From NCBI GenBank assembly GCA_963814915.1, contig CAWFEI010000011.1:1-64000 (forward strand): a DNA stretch of 64,000 nt. Direction: 5' to 3'. The stretch is from VRUE01 sp963814915. Its GTDB lineage: Bacteria > Actinomycetota > Thermoleophilia > Solirubrobacterales > 70-9. Under the pieces are notes generated by a model. It ran no database searches, was not told the DNA's origin, and saw only the letters and a program-made list of their open reading frames with translations. Position 1 is the first letter of the stretch. Each line of letters starts with the position of its first letter. Positions 6,111 through 16,982 of the stretch are shown here, in pieces. The position numbers were made by a program, and so were the translations under genes.

Positions 6111-6872
6111 TCAAGCGACATCCATAACCGCCCAATTGAAGGTCGTGTTCGGTGGATCCGCAGCAGACGTACCAACGTTGCAAACCCGAAGCCGCAAGCG
6201 ACCAGCGACGTTGGACAAATACGGATTGACAATCACGTCGCCTGGCCATCCGCCGGCGATTCCAGGGGACGCAAACAACAGATCCCCGGTAAGGCTAGGT
6301 AGCCCAGTCGCCACCAAGACATAGTCGCAAACCCCGGCGCCAAGACTTGGGAAGTTATACGTTACCTGCCCAGACGCTTGCGTAACGTCATTCGCATTCA
6401 ACGAACGATCCGCAACCTTGGGGCCATTAACGGCATTCGCCGCGATTTTCGTGTTGGTCACCGAGTTGGCGGCCAGTTTGTCTGAGTTGACCGCGTCGTT
6501 GGTGATTTTGCCGGTCGTCACCGCGTTGTCGGTGAGCTTGCCCTCAGTCACCGCGTTGTCAGCGAGCTTGCCCTCAGTCACCGCGTTGTCGCCGATCTTG
6601 TTGGTGGTCACGGCACCGTCACCGATCTTGTCAGTCGAGACCGCGTTGTCGCGGAGGCGATTGGTCGGCACGGCGTTTTTGGCCAGCTTGCCCGCCTTCA
6701 CGGCTTCGGGGGCGAGTTTGCCGACCCTGACGGCGTTGCGCTTGATCTGTGCGGTGCCGACGGTGTTCTTGCCGAGGCCGGCAGCGACCGCGGCGCCGCC
6801 GCCGAGAACGAGGAAAACTGCGAGGGACGACATCACGTTCGCGTACGTGAGTCGCTTGCGTATCTGGTTCAA
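6111..6872 (-). CDS. Secreted decapeptide-repeat protein (LTYANVM family)
   Basis: A protein of 253 residues starting at TTG 6872, chosen because CTCTCCTT on the plus strand gives an AAGGAGAG ribosome site four bases upstream. The start MNQIRKRLTYANVMSS plus a hydrophobic segment (AVFLVLGGGAAVAAGL) is a signal/anchor common in Thermoleophilia surface proteins. Residues 39-162 are twelve consecutive 10-residue repeats with consensus xxGKLxDNAV. This style is seen in tail-fibre-like and trimeric stalk proteins. The last 85 residues (YNFPSLGAGVCDYVLVA... with two Cys) look like a compact beta domain. I infer a stalk with a globular head. An open frame continues upstream to 6983 but lacks the ribosome site. 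Function unknown. Confidence 0.75.
   Translation of the reverse strand: MNQIRKRLTYANVMSSLAVFLVLGGGAAVAAGLGKNTVGTAQIKRNAVRVGKLAPEAVKAGKLAKNAVPTNRLRDNAVSTDKIGDGAVTTNKIGDNAVTEGKLADNAVTEGKLTDNAVTTGKITNDAVNSDKLAANSVTNTKIAANAVNGPKVADRSLNANDVTQASGQVTYNFPSLGAGVCDYVLVATGLPSLTGDLLFASPGIAGGWPGDVIVNPYLSNVAGRLRLRVCNVGTSAADPPNTTFNWAVMDVA
6387..6758 (-). repeat. Twelve tandem 30-bp coding repeats
   Basis: The DNA encoding the decapeptides has a 30-bp period. Adjacent units near 6535-6600 are nearly identical at base level (GAGCTTGCCCTCAGTCACCG recurs), while outer units have drifted. This pattern suggests recent expansion or contraction of central units by slippage or unequal recombination. Confidence 0.8.
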
Positions 6873-7018
6873 GGTTCTCTCCTTGAGATGTGGGGAGGGA
6901 GGGGCCACTGGACGAGCCTCCCGGCCCGGTTTGGCAGGGGTAGTGGCTGCAGACTCCCAGGTCCGGACCCCTGCGTCAAGCACCCTGGACCGGTCTCTAT
7001 CCCCTCTGTAGAGGCGTT

Positions 7019-8074
7019 TCAGCCCTGCTGCCGCTCAGCGGCGCCGGCCGCATCCGCCAAGCGCTCGACCAGGCGGGCGAAGTACTCGACGCCGGCGTCG
7101 GCCTTGCCGTAGCCGCCGGCCTTGTAGCGGGCGTAGACGCCCTCGAGGATGATCGCCAGCTTCCAGTAGCCGAGCGCGACGAAGAAATCGAGCTCGGAGA
7201 GATCGCGGCCGGAGCGCTCGGCGTAGCGCTCGCGCAGCTCGGCGCGGGTCGGGAAGCCGGGCGCCAGGTTGGCCGGCTGGCCGAGCGCGATCGGCTCCTC
7301 GCCATCCTGCTCACGCTCGGGCCAGTAGACCATCAGCAGGCCGACGTCGGCGAGCGGGTCGCCGAGCGTGCAGAGCTCCCAATCGACCACCGAGGCGACC
7401 TCGCCGGACGGCGTCAGGATCATGTTGTCGAGGCGATAGTCGCCGTGCACGATCGTCGCCGGGCCCTGCTCCGGGATGCGCGCCTGGAGGCGCTCGTGGA
7501 CCGCGTCGATCGCCGCCAGCTCGCGGGTCTTCGACTTCTCCCACTGGCCCTGCCAGCGGTGCAGTTGGCGGGCGACGTAGTCCTCCTTGCGGCCGAGGTC
7601 GCCGAGCCCCACGGCATCCGGGTCGATCGCGTGGATGTCGACCAGCGTGTCGGCGACGCGCTCGCCGATCGCCCGCCGGTCGGCCTCGTCGGGGAACGCC
7701 TCCGCCTCGGCGATCCCGCGCAGAATCGGGCCCTCGACGAACTCCATCACGTAAAAGGGGGCGCCGTTGACCTCCTCGTCCTCGCAGAGCCCGACGACGG
7801 GCGCGACCGGCACCGGGGTCGGGCCGAGCGCCGAGACGACCTTGTGCTCGCGGCCCATGTCGTGGGCGGAGCCGAGCCGCTTGCCCAGCGGCGGGCGGCG
7901 CAGCGCCCAGCGGCGCCCGGTGGCGTCGGCGACCTCGTAGGTCAGGTTCGAGTGCCCACCCGAGATGCGCTCGAAGCCGAGCGGCAGCTCAACGCCCGCG
8001 ACATGCTGCTCGAACCAGGTCTCAACGCCCGTCCGATCGATCCCGTCGGGGGTGCCTGTAGCCTCGTCGCCCAT
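7019..8074 (-). CDS. APH-family phosphotransferase (ACAD10/11-associated type)
   Basis: A protein of 351 residues of the aminoglycoside/choline-kinase-like fold. The catalytic loop is HGDYRLDN (210-217, catalytic Asp 212) and the metal-binding DWE is at 231-233 in VVDWELCTLGDPLAD. The N-lobe has SGGHSNLTYEV (38-48). This subgroup is usually annotated as a phosphotransferase near acyl-CoA dehydrogenases. In animals the same domain is fused to ACAD10/11 and phosphorylates 4-hydroxyacyl-CoA. An antibiotic-resistance role is less likely. ATG 8074 is preferred over the far upstream start at 8170 because the fold begins just after it and 8170 lies inside the divergent kinase gene. Confidence 0.85.
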   Translation of the reverse strand: MGDEATGTPDGIDRTGVETWFEQHVAGVELPLGFERISGGHSNLTYEVADATGRRWALRRPPLGKRLGSAHDMGREHKVVSALGPTPVPVAPVVGLCEDEEVNGAPFYVMEFVEGPILRGIAEAEAFPDEADRRAIGERVADTLVDIHAIDPDAVGLGDLGRKEDYVARQLHRWQGQWEKSKTRELAAIDAVHERLQARIPEQGPATIVHGDYRLDNMILTPSGEVASVVDWELCTLGDPLADVGLLMVYWPEREQDGEEPIALGQPANLAPGFPTRAELRERYAERSGRDLSELDFFVALGYWKLAIILEGVYARYKAGGYGKADAGVEYFARLVERLADAAGAAERQQG

Positions 8075-9329
8075 CGGCTCCCAAGCATATTCCCGACGAC
8101 GGTTCCGGCTCAGCCCATCGCTGGCCAACCGGCTGACGATCGCCTTCGCGATCGCCTTCGCGATCCTCACCGGCTTGGCCGTGATCGGCGTCGCCCGCTT
8201 CCTGCAGCAGCGCCAGAACTTCGAGGACGCGACCGCCCGCTCCTACCAGCTGGAGATCGAAGCCCGCAGCCGGCTCGCGCAGGGAAGGCACCCCGCGGCC
8301 GCCCGTGCCTCGGTCGTCACGCAGCAGCGCCGGCGGCAGTTGCTGCGCAACGAAATCTCCAGCGAGACCCGCGACACGGCGCTGCTCGTCGGCGCCGGGC
8401 TGATCGCCGGGCTGACCGGCGCCGCGCTGCTGTTCACCGGGCTGATCTCCTCGATGCGGCGCCCACTGCAGGACCTCGTCGAGGCCTCGGGGCGCCTGGC
8501 CGGCGGCGACCTCGACACCCGCGTCGAAGTTGGCGGGCTGGCGGAGACGGCGATGCTCGGCAGCGCCTTCAACGAAATGGCCGAGGAGCTGCAGCGGCGT
8601 GCCGGCGAACGCGACCAGCTCGACCGGATGAAAGACGAGTTCGTCCTCACCGCCTCGCATGAGCTGCGCAGCCCGCTCACCTCGGTGCAGGGCTTCGCCG
8701 AGCTGCTGCTGCTCGAGCGCGAGGCGCTCAGCCCGAAGCAGGCCGAAACGGCAGAGGTGATCCTCGACAACGCCCGCCACCTCGTCCGCCTGCTCAACGA
8801 CCTGCTCGACCTCGCCCGCAGCGACGCCGGCAGGCTGGCGATCAAGCCCGTGCCGACCGACGCGGCGCTGCTGGTCGAAGAGGCGGTGCGGACGATGCGG
8901 GCCCAGTTCGACTCCCGCAAGCAGAGCCTCAGCGAAGAGATCGAGCCCGGCCTCCCCCCGGTCGAAGCCGACCGGGACCGAATTCGCCAAGTATTGGTGA
9001 ACCTGCTTACGAATGCGAATGAGTATTGCCCCGAAGGCGCGGGTATCGGGGTGAAGGCCCGCCACGCGGGTGCCGATGTGGAGATCGAGGTGACCGACGA
9101 CGGCCCAGGCATTCCAGAGCAGCAGCTCGATCACATCTTCGAGCGCTTCAGCCGCGGTGACGCGGGCGAGACCCAGCGGGTCGGCGGCACCGGCCTGGGG
9201 CTGGCGATCTCCAAGTCCCTGGTCGAGCTGCACGGCGGCGCGATCGAGGCCGAATCGACGCAGGGCAATGGTGCGACGTTCCGCGTGCGGCTGCCGACCG
9301 CGGCGCGTGAGCACGCCGCGGTGACCTGA
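8052..9329 (+). CDS. Membrane-bound sensor histidine kinase
   Basis: About 425 residues. TM1 is at about 27-50 and TM2 at about 110-132, with a short extracytoplasmic loop. A HAMP domain follows (RRPLQDLVEASGRLAGGDLDTRV). The HisKA box DEFVLTASHELRSPLTS has phospho-acceptor His about 203. The ATPase boxes are LTNANEYCPEG (N), DDGPGIPEQ (G1) and GGTGLGLAIS (G2). No ATG lies near the fold. GTG 8052 is the nearest usable start, and it overlaps the divergent phosphotransferase start by 23 bp. The receiver gene follows with a TGATG overlap, making a two-gene operon. The signal is unknown. Confidence 0.88.
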   Translation: MPVASSPIGSQAYSRRRFRLSPSLANRLTIAFAIAFAILTGLAVIGVARFLQQRQNFEDATARSYQLEIEARSRLAQGRHPAAARASVVTQQRRRQLLRNEISSETRDTALLVGAGLIAGLTGAALLFTGLISSMRRPLQDLVEASGRLAGGDLDTRVEVGGLAETAMLGSAFNEMAEELQRRAGERDQLDRMKDEFVLTASHELRSPLTSVQGFAELLLLEREALSPKQAETAEVILDNARHLVRLLNDLLDLARSDAGRLAIKPVPTDAALLVEEAVRTMRAQFDSRKQSLSEEIEPGLPPVEADRDRIRQVLVNLLTNANEYCPEGAGIGVKARHAGADVEIEVTDDGPGIPEQQLDHIFERFSRGDAGETQRVGGTGLGLAISKSLVELHGGAIEAESTQGNGATFRVRLPTAAREHAAVT

Positions 9330-9688
9330 TGGCCAGGGTCCTGCTCGCCGACGACTCGGAGACGATCCTGCTGCTGCTCCGCACCCGCCTGGAGATGGAG
9401 GGCCACGAGGTCGAGACCGCCGCCGACGGCCAGGAGGTCGTCGACAGGATCGGCGCCACCGGCCCCCCCGACGTGCTGCTGCTCGACGCGATGATGCCGA
9501 ACAAGTCCGGCATCGACGCCCTGCGCGAGCTGCGTGGGGCCGGGGTCGAGACGCCGACCCTGATCGTCAGCGCCCACACCGAAGGCGGCAACGGCGACGA
9601 GCACGAGGGCCTCGGCATCGACGGCTACATCACCAAGCCGATCGACTTCGCCCGGCTGTTCGAGAAGATCGCCGAGCTGACGGGCTGA
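9329..9688 (+). CDS. Stand-alone receiver-domain response regulator
   Basis: A protein of 119 residues consisting only of a CheY-like receiver: acidic pair at 8-9, phospho-acceptor Asp 53 in LLLDAMMP, switch Ser 81 and Lys 103 in ITKPID. There is no output domain, so it acts by protein contact or as a phosphorelay intermediate. Its start shares a base with the kinase stop (TGATG), so the kinase at 8052 is its probable phosphodonor. It ends 6 bp before the convergent helicase remnant. Confidence 0.92.
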   Translation: MARVLLADDSETILLLLRTRLEMEGHEVETAADGQEVVDRIGATGPPDVLLLDAMMPNKSGIDALRELRGAGVETPTLIVSAHTEGGNGDEHEGLGIDGYITKPIDFARLFEKIAELTG

Positions 9689-9694
9689 GCCCGG

Positions 9695-9971
9695 CTAGCT
9701 CTTCGCGATCTCGAGCCGGATCTCTTTGCCCTTCAGCTTCGTTCCGTCGAGGAACTCGACCGTGCGGTCGGCCTTGTCGGGGTCGACCTCGACGAAAGAG
9801 AAACGGTGCAGGACGCGGATGTCGTGGATCGCCTCCTCGGGCAGCACGGCGCCCTCGCGCAGTGCCCAGCGCAGGTCCTCCTCGTCGATACCGCTGCGCT
9901 CGCCGCGGTTGACGAAGAGCTTGACCGCCTTGCCGTTGACGTCCTTGGCCGCCGGCTTCTCGGGCTTCTCC
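9695..9971 (-). pseudogene. DbpA-like RNA-binding domain, out of frame with the helicase
   Basis: On the minus strand this stretch reads EEKPEKPAAKDVNGKAVKLF, then VNRGERSGIDEEDLRWAL, VLHRFSFVEVDPDKAD and LKGKEIRLEIAKS before a TAG stop (9695-9697). This is a complete DbpA-type RNA-recognition domain. Such domains normally form the C-terminus of DEAD-box helicases like the one just upstream. It is separated from that helicase by a two-base frameshift in an imperfect 30-bp repeat (9977-10034). It has no start codon or ribosome site of its own. Confidence 0.85.
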
Positions 9972-11213
9972 TCAGCGGGCTTCTCTTCGGCGACTTTCCT
10001 CAGCGGGCTTCTCTTCGGCGGACTTGTCCTCAGCGGGCTCCGCCTCGGCGACCGCCTTGGCGCGCTCGCGGCGGCGCGGGCGCGGCGCGTGTTCCATCCG
10101 CTCCTCGGGGCTCTCCCACTCGCCGATCGTCGTCTTGACGTCGCGCTCGATCCGCTCGATCTCGTCGCGTTGGGCCGGCGTCACGAAGGTGATCGCGCGG
10201 CCGGTGCGCCCGACTCGGCCGGTGCGCCCGATGCGGTGCACGTAGACCTCCGAAGAGGCCGGCACGTCGTAGTTGATCACGTGGGTGACGTGCTCGATGT
10301 CGAGCCCGCGGGCGGCGATGTCGGTGGCGACGAGCAGCCGAACGCGGTGATCCTTGAAGGCGATCATCACGCCGTCGCGCGAGCCCTGGCTCATGTCGCC
10401 GTGCAGAGCCTTGACGTCGAGGCCTTTGTCCTTGAGCGTCTTTTCAAGCTTCGAGGCGCCGATTTTCGTCCGGCAGAAGATGATCGCCTGCTCCGGTTCT
10501 TCGGTCTTCAGCAACTCGACCAGGCGGGCCGCCTTGTCCTTCGCCGGGACCTCGACGAAGGCCTGGGCGATCGCGTCGACCGTGAGCTTTTTCGGCGTGA
10601 TTTTGATCGTCGACGGGTCGTACATGTAGCTCTCGGCGAGTCGTTTGACCGGCGGCGGCATGGTCGCCGAGAAGAGCGCCGTCTGCCGCCCGCTCGGGCA
10701 CATCCGCAAAATCTTCTCGACGTCCTCGATGAAGCCCAGGTCGAGCATCTCGTCGGCCTCGTCGAGGACGACATAGCGGGCCGCGGTGAGGACCAGCGAG
10801 CGGCGCGACATCAGGTCCATCATCCGGCCCACCGTGGCGACGACGACGTGGGCGCCGGCGCGCAGCTGCGCCTGCTGCGATTTGATCGGGGCGCCGCCGA
10901 AGACGGCGACGATCTCGACGTCGAGGTGCTCGGCATAGGCGCGCAGCGCCTGCGTCACCTGGATGCAGAGCTCGCGCGTCGGGGTGAGGACGACCGCCTG
11001 CACCTCGTCGTCGGCCGGGTCGATGTACTGCAGCAGAGGGAGGCCGAAGGCGGCGGTCTTGCCGGTGCCGGTCTGGGCCTGGCCGATCACGTCGTGGCCG
11101 GCGAGCAGCTCCGGGATCGCTTTCTCCTGAATCGGGCTGGGCTCCTCGTAGCCGAGCTCATCCAACGCCCGCTGGATCTCCGGCGCGAGCCCCAAGTCCT
11201 TGAAGGGGATCAC
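9972..11213 (-). CDS. DEAD-box RNA helicase, prematurely terminated by frameshift
   Basis: A protein of 413 residues with all core motifs: Q motif PSPIQEKAI (26-34), motif I AQTGTGKT (46-53), PTREL, VLDEADEML (motif II), SAT (motif III), and in domain 2 VATDIAARGLDIEHV plus HRIGRTGRVGR (motif VI). The family unwinds RNA in ribosome assembly or cold adaptation. The frame ends in an odd tail, ESRRREAR, just after an acidic, Lys-rich linker. The normal continuation, a DbpA-type RNA-binding domain, is encoded at 9695-9971 in another frame. The start overlaps the stop of the upstream quinone oxidoreductase by 4 bp (ATGA). The truncated enzyme could still be an active ATPase lacking RNA specificity. 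Confidence 0.9.
   Translation of the reverse strand: MIPFKDLGLAPEIQRALDELGYEEPSPIQEKAIPELLAGHDVIGQAQTGTGKTAAFGLPLLQYIDPADDEVQAVVLTPTRELCIQVTQALRAYAEHLDVEIVAVFGGAPIKSQQAQLRAGAHVVVATVGRMMDLMSRRSLVLTAARYVVLDEADEMLDLGFIEDVEKILRMCPSGRQTALFSATMPPPVKRLAESYMYDPSTIKITPKKLTVDAIAQAFVEVPAKDKAARLVELLKTEEPEQAIIFCRTKIGASKLEKTLKDKGLDVKALHGDMSQGSRDGVMIAFKDHRVRLLVATDIAARGLDIEHVTHVINYDVPASSEVYVHRIGRTGRVGRTGRAITFVTPAQRDEIERIERDVKTTIGEWESPEERMEHAPRPRRRERAKAVAEAEPAEDKSAEEKPAEESRRREAR
9977..10034 (-). repeat. Imperfect 30-bp tandem duplication carrying a 2-base deletion
   Basis: On the minus strand a 30-base unit beginning GCTGAGGACAAGTCCGCCGA (10034-10005) is followed by a 28-base copy beginning GCTGAGGAAAGTCGCCGA (10004-9977). 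Two single C bases are missing from the second copy. With 30+30 bases the helicase frame would continue into the RNA-binding domain. With 30+28 it stops at 9972-9974. Confidence 0.85.
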
Positions 11214-12157
11214 TTCGACGGGTCCAGGAGAAGCTTGCCCGTGGTGCGGCGGGCGATCAGGTCTTCGTGCGCGCGGGCGGCCTCCGAGAGCGGGTAGACC
11301 TCGCCGACGCTGACCTCCAGCTCGCCGGCCCCGACCGCGGAGAACAGCTCGCCGATCATCGGCGCGACCTCGGCCGGGCGCATCATCAAGTGGACTAGCC
11401 AGAAGCCGATCACGGCCTTGGAGCCGCGCAGCAGGGCGGCGGTCGAGATATCGCGCTGTTCACGCGAGGCGATGCCGAAGACGACCATACGGCCGAACGG
11501 AGCGAGCGCCGAGAACTCGGCGTCGAAAGCCGCGCCGCCGCTCATGTGCAGGACGGCGTCGACCCGCTCGCCGTCGTTCGCGGCGAGGACCGCCTCCTTC
11601 AAGTCCTCCGAGCGGGAGTCGACGGTCGCGTCGGCGCCGAGTCGCTCGACCATGGCGCGCTTCTCCTCGCTGGAGGCCAGGCCGATCACCTTCGCGCCGG
11701 CGCGCTTGCCGAGCTGCACGGCCAGCGAGCCGGTGCCGCCGGCAGCGGCCTCGACCAGCAGGGTCTCACCGGGCTCGATGCGCGCGCAGCGGCGCACCAG
11801 CGCCATCGCGGTGATGCCCTGCAGGAGCAGCGCCGCCGCCTGGTCGTCGTCGACCTCGTCGGGAATCGGGATCAACATCTGCTCGGGCACGACAACCTTC
11901 TCCGCGTAGCCGCCGCCGCCGGCCAGCGCCGCGACGCGGCGGCCGTCGGGCGTGCGTCCGCTGACCTCGCCGCCGGGGATCAGCGGTAGCTGCTGCTCGG
12001 CCAGGTAGTCGTTGCGGGTCGCGTGCGTGTCGGCGAAATTGATTCCACTGCGCGCGACCTCGACCAGAACCTGGCCCTCACCGGGCTCGGGGTCGGGAAG
12101 CTCGACGTGCTTGAGCACCTCGGGGCCGCCGAACTCCTCGATCTGGATTGCGCGCAT
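11210..12157 (-). CDS. NADPH:quinone oxidoreductase-like MDR family enzyme
   Basis: A protein of 315 residues, the usual length for zinc-independent medium-chain reductases. Marks are MRAIQIEEFGGPEVLK at the N-terminus, RSGINFADTHATRND near residue 37, the nucleotide-binding segment AAAGGTGSLAVQLGKRAGA near 137 and LGADATVDSR near 173. The Cys/His zinc ligands of alcohol dehydrogenases are absent. It is expected to reduce quinones or enones with NADPH in the cytoplasm. It overlaps the helicase gene by 4 bp and is the first gene of that operon. Confidence 0.88.
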   Translation of the reverse strand: MRAIQIEEFGGPEVLKHVELPDPEPGEGQVLVEVARSGINFADTHATRNDYLAEQQLPLIPGGEVSGRTPDGRRVAALAGGGGYAEKVVVPEQMLIPIPDEVDDDQAAALLLQGITAMALVRRCARIEPGETLLVEAAAGGTGSLAVQLGKRAGAKVIGLASSEEKRAMVERLGADATVDSRSEDLKEAVLAANDGERVDAVLHMSGGAAFDAEFSALAPFGRMVVFGIASREQRDISTAALLRGSKAVIGFWLVHLMMRPAEVAPMIGELFSAVGAGELEVSVGEVYPLSEAARAHEDLIARRTTGKLLLDPSK

Positions 12158-12184
12158 CGCCTCTCACACTACTGACAAGCCAGT

Positions 12185-14215
12185 TCAGGGCGTCGGCAGT
12201 TCGCGCTCCAACCAGGGCGTGAGCGTGCGGGCGAAGGTCGCGCTCAGGTGGTACGTGTTGCGATAGACGAGCACGCGGCCGATCACGCTCGGGCAGCGGT
12301 GGCGCGGGCAGAGGATGCGGACCGGGTCGATCAGCTTCACGCCGGGCACCCGCCTGGCGGCGAAGGCGTCGAAGGCGTGCCAGCGCTTGCGCCGCGAGAA
12401 GAATGTGCACTTGTTCAGCGCGTGCTGGTTCTGGGAGACGCAGTCCGGCGGTTCGAAGGGGGCCAGCGGCTGGTCGCGGATGACGACCACCCGGGCGCCG
12501 TTGCGCTTCAGCCGGCGCAGGGTGCGGGCGAAGCCGGCGATCAGGAAGGGCTCGCTGCGGCGCCGGTCGAGGCGGTTTTCGCCGCGCACCACCTGGTAGC
12601 GGCCACCGGTCGAGTTGCTGACCACGACCATGTCCGGCCGCTCTTCGGTGAGGATGCGGCGCATCGCCTTGCGGCGCCAGATGTCACAGGGGCGTTCGTA
12701 TTCGACGTCGCCGACGACGCAGCCCGCGCGGACGAGCCCGACCAACCGCCAGTGATGACGCTTGGCGAGCTTGATCAACGGCGGGAACCATTGCTCGGCA
12801 TGCGAGTCGCCGAAGGCGACGACGGTCTTCGGCGAGTCCTTGGCGCCGTAGACGCAGGTCGGGGAGTCGGTTTCGCCGTGCAGCAGAACGCAGCCGTCGT
12901 CCCAGAGCTTGCCCTTGTCGGCGGCCGCGTTGAGGGGATTGGGCCGTACCGCGTCGACCCGCTTCAGGTGCGGGTTGCGCGGTCCGATCGCCATCGCCCC
13001 GCGCGCCACTTCGGGGGAGGCGGTCGGCACCGGCGGGTTGGAGACCTGCAGGCCGATCGCGAGGAAGACCGCGGTGGCCGTGCAGGTCGCGCCGAGCGCA
13101 AGGGCGCGTTTGGGCCGGCGGCCGAGGCTGCGCGAGTGGCGGAAGCGCTCCTCGATCGTGTAGTGGCTGATTGCCGCCGGAACCCAGGAGGCGAGTGTGA
13201 CGGCGACGAGGCCGAGCCGCGAGAGGTCGGTCCAGATAACCCCGGCGAAGACGATCATCGGCCAGTGCCAGAGATACCAGGCGTAGGAGATCTTGCCCAG
13301 GTACTGGAACGGGGCCAGGGTCAGCAGGCCGGTCGGGCCCGAGACGGCGACGGAAGTGCCGGCGACGATGATCGCCACGGTCGCGAGCGTCGGCAGCAAC
13401 GCCCGCCATCCGGGGTAGGGCGTGTCGCCGGTGAACGCGAGGGTGGTCGCGACGAGGACCGCCAGGCCGCCGCCCGCGAGCAGTGCCGATGCCGGGCGCG
13501 GAAGACGCAGGCCGGCGGGCAGGACGAGTGCCAGCGCGCCGCCCATCGCCAGCTCCCACATCCTGGTCAGAGTCGAGAAGTAGGCGGTGCGGGTGTGCTC
13601 GGGCGTGAAGCCGATGCTGTAGATCAACGAGGCGACGCAGAGCGGCACGACGAGCAGCGCGATCGTCCGCCGCATGCTCCAACCGGCCCAGCGGGCGATT
13701 CCGGCGCCGACGCCGAGGGTCACCGGCCAGAGCAGGTAGAACTGCTCCTCGACCGAGAGCGACCAGTAGTGCTGGACCGGGCTGATCAGGGCGTCGTGGA
13801 AGGCGAAGTAGTCGACCGATTCGGCGATGAAGTGCCAGTTGACGACGTAGAGCGCGGCGCTCAGCACGTCGCCGGAGACCTGCTGGTTTTGCAGCGGCGA
13901 GTAGAGCACCGCCGAGCCGATCACGACGAAGCCGAGCACGGTCACCGCCAGCGGCAGCAGGCGCTTGGCGCGGCGGGCGTAGAAGCGGCTGATCGAAACG
14001 TCTCCGGTGCGGTCGAGCTCGTGCAGGATCAACCCGGTGATCAGGAACCCGGAGAGCAGGTAGAAGACGTCGAGGCCGACGAATCCGCCGCCGAAGCCGG
14101 GGACCTCGGCATGGCAGGCCAAGACCAGGACCAGCGCGAATCCGCGCACGCCCTGGATGTCCAGGCGGAACCCTTTGCGGGTCCGCGCTCCCGATATGGG
14201 AAGTTCCCTGCCCAC
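12185..14215 (-). CDS. OafA/YrhL-like acyltransferase fused to SGNH domain (copy 1)
   Basis: About 676 residues. The N-terminal half is acyltransferase family 3: LDIQGVRGFALVLVLACHAEVPGFGGGFVGLDVFYLLSGFLI, read as two motifs, and some ten membrane segments including HYWSLSVEEQFYLLWP. The C-terminal extracytoplasmic half is an SGNH hydrolase-like domain with VAFGDSHAEQWFPPL. The family O-acylates cell-surface polysaccharides or peptidoglycan. The C-terminal block reads RNTYHLSATFA, where the usual Asp of the DxxH pair is Asn. The second copy at 60449 keeps Asp. GTG 14215 is chosen. The open frame extends to 14284 but would overlap the divergent kinase. Confidence 0.88.
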   Translation of the reverse strand: MGRELPISGARTRKGFRLDIQGVRGFALVLVLACHAEVPGFGGGFVGLDVFYLLSGFLITGLILHELDRTGDVSISRFYARRAKRLLPLAVTVLGFVVIGSAVLYSPLQNQQVSGDVLSAALYVVNWHFIAESVDYFAFHDALISPVQHYWSLSVEEQFYLLWPVTLGVGAGIARWAGWSMRRTIALLVVPLCVASLIYSIGFTPEHTRTAYFSTLTRMWELAMGGALALVLPAGLRLPRPASALLAGGGLAVLVATTLAFTGDTPYPGWRALLPTLATVAIIVAGTSVAVSGPTGLLTLAPFQYLGKISYAWYLWHWPMIVFAGVIWTDLSRLGLVAVTLASWVPAAISHYTIEERFRHSRSLGRRPKRALALGATCTATAVFLAIGLQVSNPPVPTASPEVARGAMAIGPRNPHLKRVDAVRPNPLNAAADKGKLWDDGCVLLHGETDSPTCVYGAKDSPKTVVAFGDSHAEQWFPPLIKLAKRHHWRLVGLVRAGCVVGDVEYERPCDIWRRKAMRRILTEERPDMVVVSNSTGGRYQVVRGENRLDRRRSEPFLIAGFARTLRRLKRNGARVVVIRDQPLAPFEPPDCVSQNQHALNKCTFFSRRKRWHAFDAFAARRVPGVKLIDPVRILCPRHRCPSVIGRVLVYRNTYHLSATFARTLTPWLERELPTP

Positions 14216-14277
14216 GTCTTTACGATGCCCTTGCTGGCAGCATTGAAACCCCGTAAACACGAAAAGAGGGAGAAGTT

Positions 14278-15201
<924 letters not shown>

Positions 15202-15227
15202 CGAGCCGGAACGCCCAAGCTGCGAAA

Positions 15228-16589
<1,362 letters not shown>

Positions 16590-16637
16590 CGGCCAGGGAC
16601 GCGGAGACCCTCCCCCGTCCCTCTACGCTGCATTGAG

Positions 16638-16982
16638 ATGGCCGCTTGGAAGCTGACGATCAGGCACGGGTCCGAGGTGTCGCACCAGAGCTTCAAAGAG
16701 CTTGGAGAGACTGTGGACGCGATGCGGGAGCGGGCTTTGGCCATCCGGGCGGAGGGGCCGGTTAAGGGTGTCTCGGCGCTGCGGGACTTCGGGCCGGAGC
16801 AGCAGGTTCATGCGCGGTTGCAGATCAGCGGCAGGGGGTTGCTGCGCAGGCCGGTCGCCGGAGTCGACGTGCGTGGCGACGGGACCTTCATGCCGTTCCG
16901 CGGCGGGGTGACCCGCGAAGAGCTCGATCCGAGCGGTCACGACACGCCGTTCGACCTGGTCCGCGAGACTCTCGAATCGTGA
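16638..16982 (+). CDS. Conserved hypothetical protein, 114 aa
   Basis: I do not recognise a named family. The product is small, soluble and mixed alpha/beta: WKLTIRHGSEVSHQSFKEL, a helical DAMRERALAIRAEG, then ARLQISGRGLLRRPVAGVDVRGDG and PFRGGVTREELD. Codon usage and third-position GC match the surrounding genes, and the next gene overlaps it by GTGA. This supports it as a real translated gene. It lies 48 bp after citrate synthase and may be co-transcribed. Confidence 0.65.
   Translation: MAAWKLTIRHGSEVSHQSFKELGETVDAMRERALAIRAEGPVKGVSALRDFGPEQQVHARLQISGRGLLRRPVAGVDVRGDGTFMPFRGGVTREELDPSGHDTPFDLVRETLES

Noticed and set aside
6387..6758. Regular 30-bp repeats resembling a CRISPR array
   Set aside because: The repeats are contiguous, without spacers, and code in frame for decapeptides of a protein. 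No cas genes are present.
6960..6969. Perfect palindrome GGTCCGGACC upstream of the repeat protein
   Set aside because: Short GC palindromes are frequent at this base composition, and it has no clear relation to a promoter.
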